The notes beneath the pieces were generated by a model. The model made no database searches. It had not been told where the DNA came from and saw only the letters and a program-made list of their open reading frames with translations. From Flavobacterium sp. A45 (lineage in GTDB: Bacteria > Bacteroidota > Bacteroidia > Flavobacteriales > Flavobacteriaceae), in assembly GCF_002001005.1 (NCBI RefSeq), contig NZ_MUNX01000070.1:48505-112504 (forward strand): a stretch of 64,000 bases of DNA, written 5' to 3'. The translations under genes were made by a program, and so were the position numbers. Numbering within the stretch: the stretch's first letter is position 1; the number at the start of each line of letters is the position of its first letter. Below are positions 61,086-64,000 of the stretch, piece after piece.

Positions 61086-62690
61086 TTATTTTTTAGACAT
61101 TTTCTCTGCCAGCAATAATGCATTGTAAGCATTGACCATTTTGGCTGATTTTGAAGATTCAGTCGATGAAACAGCAACAGGTTCCTGATTTGGATTTGGA
61201 TTTTCGCCCAAAACTACTTTAGCAGGAAGTGCTGTACCCGATTCCATTATAATTTGCTTTACTTGTTTGGCGGATAATTTTGGATAATACGAGCGAATCA
61301 AAGCTGCAACACCAGCCGCATTTGGTGCAGCCATTGAAGTTCCCTGCAAATATTTGTATTTGTTGTTTGGAATGGTCGCATAAATCTCGTCGCCTGGAGC
61401 AAAAACATCCACATTGAAACTTCCATAATTTGAAAATGAAGCAATTACTCCCTCTCCATATTTATTATTCAAGGCTCCAACAGTCAATACATTTGAAGCA
61501 AATTCTTTTGTATTGTCATCGGCGTCATTTGGAAAATTCTTTTTATCCTCTAAATCGATATTATCTCCATCGTTTCCTGCTGCATGAACAAACAATACGT
61601 CTTTCTTTTCGGCATATTTTATGGCATCAAAAACCCATTGTTTATGAGGAGAGTAACTTTTTCCAAAACTGCCATTGATTACTTTAGCACCATTATCCAC
61701 TGCATAACGAATTGCCAAAGCAATATCTTTATCGTACTCATCCCCATCTGGAACTGCCCTTACGGCCATAATTTCCACATTATCGGCAACTCCGTCTCCA
61801 CCAATATTATTGCCTCTTACTTGTGCAATAATTCCAGCTACGTGAGTTCCATGAAGGGCTTCTTCTTTGTCTGGTCCATAAACAGTGTTATTACCGTATT
61901 TGGTGTTTTTTATGTCTTCTGGATTGTCTCCTACAATTTTTCTACCATCAAACTCTTTGTTCAAATTATAGTTCAATTGATCGTAAACGTATTTCCCGTA
62001 GTCTTCAATTTCGGTCCTGAAAGTAGGCCCAGCATTGGTCAGGATACGAGTCATGATCATTTTACTTTTGGTCAAATCGGGATCTGTAGTAACGATTGCG
62101 TTTAAATCTTCAATAGTATAATTTTCTTTATTCAAATGCTTTTGAATGGCTTTATCCGTAGCAATCAAGAAATCAACTTGTTGCTTGTCTTGCATTGCCT
62201 TATTGTATTTTTTATCATAAGCCGCCAATGCGCTTTTGTAAGTAACCGATCCGTCATCCCCTTTTTTTACAATACGAGTCATTTCCAGTGTTTCATGTCC
62301 AGCATCACCTAGAAAATTCCATCCGTGAACATCATCAACAAATCCGTTTTTATCGTCATCAATTCCATTTCCGGCTACCTCTTTTTTATTGGTCCAAACA
62401 ACTGATTTCAAATCTTCATGGTCAATATCTACACCCGAATCCACAACTCCAACAATCACTTTAACTCCTTTTTTGCCTTTAAGTAATTCGGCATACGCTT
62501 TATCCACGCTCATTCCCGGAATACTGTCTTTGGCTAAATCCAGATGCGACCATCTTTGCAATTGAGGTTCACTTAGTTCTCCTTTTTTGGCGGTATAATT
62601 TGTTGTATTTGCCACTGTTTGTGCATTAGCCGAAAGGGATAAAGACAAGGCAACGAGTAATGCTAATGAAGTTAAATTTATTTTTTTCAT
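61086..62690 (-). CDS. Secreted S8 family serine peptidase (subtilase)
   Basis: 534 residues. Signal peptide (LTSLALLVALSLSLSANAQ). Catalytic triad: Asp in VGVVDSGVDIDHEDL, His in ALHGTHVAGIIAQ, Ser in GTSMAAPNAAGVAAL. A large insert of about 150 residues lies between the Asp and His regions. There is no C-terminal type IX sorting domain; it ends EKMSKK. Probably periplasmic. Divergent from the leucine-rich-repeat gene. Confidence 0.95.
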   Translation of the reverse strand: MKKINLTSLALLVALSLSLSANAQTVANTTNYTAKKGELSEPQLQRWSHLDLAKDSIPGMSVDKAYAELLKGKKGVKVIVGVVDSGVDIDHEDLKSVVWTNKKEVAGNGIDDDKNGFVDDVHGWNFLGDAGHETLEMTRIVKKGDDGSVTYKSALAAYDKKYNKAMQDKQQVDFLIATDKAIQKHLNKENYTIEDLNAIVTTDPDLTKSKMIMTRILTNAGPTFRTEIEDYGKYVYDQLNYNLNKEFDGRKIVGDNPEDIKNTKYGNNTVYGPDKEEALHGTHVAGIIAQVRGNNIGGDGVADNVEIMAVRAVPDGDEYDKDIALAIRYAVDNGAKVINGSFGKSYSPHKQWVFDAIKYAEKKDVLFVHAAGNDGDNIDLEDKKNFPNDADDNTKEFASNVLTVGALNNKYGEGVIASFSNYGSFNVDVFAPGDEIYATIPNNKYKYLQGTSMAAPNAAGVAALIRSYYPKLSAKQVKQIIMESGTALPAKVVLGENPNPNQEPVAVSSTESSKSAKMVNAYNALLLAEKMSKK

Positions 62691-62723
62691 CTATGTAGTT
62701 ATTCTGTAATTAATAATCAACTC

Positions 62724-62731
62724 CAAAAATA
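62724..62731 (-). promoter_or_regulatory. -7 box of the S8 peptidase gene
   Basis: The minus strand reads TATTTTTG, a TAnnTTTG match, 34 bases before the ATG. Confidence 0.45.
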
Positions 62732-62940
62732 GTAGAAGTAATTTAGATATTATGTAATCGTTAACTTTATTTTAGGACGCACTTGAAAATAACAATGTTT
62801 TTAATAGAATATTTTTGTTAAAATGTAATAATTTGGCAATTTAACAGCATTATTAGTTTTTTGTCTATTTTTTTAGAAAACTTCCTACAATTAAAGAGGA
62901 AATACCGTACATTCGCGCCAACCGCAAATCGTTATAACCT

Positions 62941-64000
62941 ATGAAAACAAAATTACTTGTTTTGCTATTTTTAGCATCATTAACTACTTATGCACAAACC
63001 AATTTGGTGCCTAATGGTGGATTCGAAACTTGGACGAATAGCACAACCTTGTCTAACTGGACAACAGCAAACAATGTAATCCAAAACACTTCCTCGTACA
63101 CAGAAGGAAGTAAAAGTGTACAATTATCTATTACAAGCACTGCACTTTCTCCAAAAATTACAGCTCAAGTTCCTATGACTGCTGGAACTACTTATACTGT
63201 AAAATTCAAGTATAAGTATGTAAACTCTAACTATAGCGGTCAACATCCCATCAGCTTAAATATTAGCCAAAACGGGAGTGCTACAACGCTTTCCAGTAGC
63301 ACTTTTGCAACAGACAACAACTGGACCATAAAAGAAACCACTTTTACGCCAGACCAAAATATGTCGTATGACTTGGATATTTCCTTATATACTTTTGATT
63401 CTGAGGCTTTCGATGTCTTGATTGACGATGTACAAGTATACATCCAAGGAACAGAACAATATACGCTTATTCCTGATGTGAATTTTGAGAACAAATTGAT
63501 TGCCTTGGGGATTGATTCTGGGGTAGCTGATGGAAAAGTGATGACTAATAGCGTTAACAAATTAACTTCATTGAATGTTTCTAATAGTTCTATTGCTGAT
63601 TTGACAGGAATTGAGGATTTTGTGGCATTAAAAACTTTGGATTGTCAAAGTAACAAATTGAACAGTTTAAATGTTACAAAAAATTTAGACTTAATCAATT
63701 TAAATTGTAGTGCGAATTACCTAACTTCCATCAATGTTACAAAAAACAGTGCTTTGAAATCTTTAAATGTTTCATATATGGCAGAAGGTGTTTCTAGTAG
63801 CCTTTCAGGCCAAGGAAAAATTGAATCTCTAGACCTTTCTAAGAATTTAGCTCTTACTGATTTAAACTGTTCATATAATAAACTTACTAGTTTAGATGTT
63901 TCTAATAATGTTTTATTAATAAATTTAATTTGTAATGCAACTTTTCTAACAAAAATTGATGTTAGTAAAAATATTGCATTAAAATCTTTATCTATTGCAT
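62941..64000 (+). CDS. Secreted leucine-rich-repeat protein (3' end cut by window edge)
   Basis: Open from the ATG at 62941 to the window end, 353 codons so far. Signal peptide MKTKLLVLLFLASLTTYAQ, then a carbohydrate-binding-like jelly-roll region (NLVPNGGFETWTNSTTLSNW to VLIDDVQVYIQG, residues 20-165), then PDVNFENKLIALGIDSG and leucine-rich repeats of the LxCxxNxLTSLDVSKNxxL type. Such proteins of Bacteroidota usually end in a type IX secretion sorting domain, which would lie beyond this window. Likely cell-surface or released adhesin or glycan-binding protein (inference). Confidence 0.88.
   Translation, partial: MKTKLLVLLFLASLTTYAQTNLVPNGGFETWTNSTTLSNWTTANNVIQNTSSYTEGSKSVQLSITSTALSPKITAQVPMTAGTTYTVKFKYKYVNSNYSGQHPISLNISQNGSATTLSSSTFATDNNWTIKETTFTPDQNMSYDLDISLYTFDSEAFDVLIDDVQVYIQGTEQYTLIPDVNFENKLIALGIDSGVADGKVMTNSVNKLTSLNVSNSSIADLTGIEDFVALKTLDCQSNKLNSLNVTKNLDLINLNCSANYLTSINVTKNSALKSLNVSYMAEGVSSSLSGQGKIESLDLSKNLALTDLNCSYNKLTSLDVSNNVLLINLICNATFLTKIDVSKNIALKSLSIA

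Noticed and set aside
61584..62105. 173-codon open frame on the plus strand
   Set aside because: Antisense to the S8 peptidase, between its His and Asp motifs; no start context and a shadow-like composition.
1..64000. rRNA or tRNA genes and an integron integrase or other tyrosine recombinase
   Set aside because: None was seen by reading both strands; short RNAs could still be missed without a model-based scan.

Overview
The window looks like a chromosomal segment of a Flavobacterium-type bacterium (Bacteroidota, Flavobacteriaceae). The DNA is AT-rich. Several promoters carry the Bacteroidota -7 element TAnnTTTG. Most genes encode proteins typical of this group: a batABCDE/moxR locus, an SDR-type threonine dehydrogenase, many SusC-less lipoproteins and small outer-membrane barrels, and a secreted leucine-rich-repeat protein. 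No rRNA, tRNA or CRISPR array was found.

Layout. 1-16.7 kb is mostly housekeeping: a truncated GNAT acetyltransferase, gdhA, a cystathionine gamma-synthase/lyase, a DMT exporter, an ion channel, yicC-gmk-nadD, a LysR regulator divergent from a secreted PfpI-like protein, an iron alcohol dehydrogenase, gpsA, pheS and cvpA. 16.9-26.5 kb is one long minus-strand Bat operon (moxR, DUF58, a BatD-like gene, batA, batB, batC, batD, batE) with a frameshifted GxxExxY gene lying between batA and batB. 26.7-51 kb is mixed metabolism and envelope functions: ALDH7, cyclic-nucleotide phosphodiesterase, CorA, an S66 peptidase, a D-2-hydroxyacid dehydrogenase split in two by a small repeat element, and mfd. 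52.3-59.1 kb is a variable region. 59.1-64 kb holds secreted M1 and S8 peptidases and the start of a leucine-rich-repeat protein.

The variable region holds the best finds. Between 52,622 and about 54,986 three same-strand genes are each bounded by ~131-bp imperfect inverted repeats. These behave exactly like integron attC sites: the first bases of each cassette (GTT...) are the reverse complement of the start of its own attC (10/10, 9/10 and 8/10 bases). There is no integrase in the window, so this looks like an attC cluster without integrase, carrying a DUF6602-like nuclease candidate, an unknown membrane protein and an unknown lipoprotein. At 57.9-58.8 kb a REP-associated Y1 transposase gene, interrupted by a -1 frameshift at a perfect A_AAA_AAA slippery heptamer, is flanked on both sides by palindromes built on CTTTGTCAAAG.

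Three dispersed copies (714-828, 52306-52465, 58957-59068) of a structured element share fixed boxes, while both its closing stem and its long hairpin change sequence and keep pairing, which suggests selection on a folded RNA or single-stranded DNA. A 127-bp inverted-repeat element occurs twice intact, and a degraded relative sits exactly at the break in the split dehydrogenase. Many short gaps also hold hairpins made of reiterated short words, a different word in each gap.
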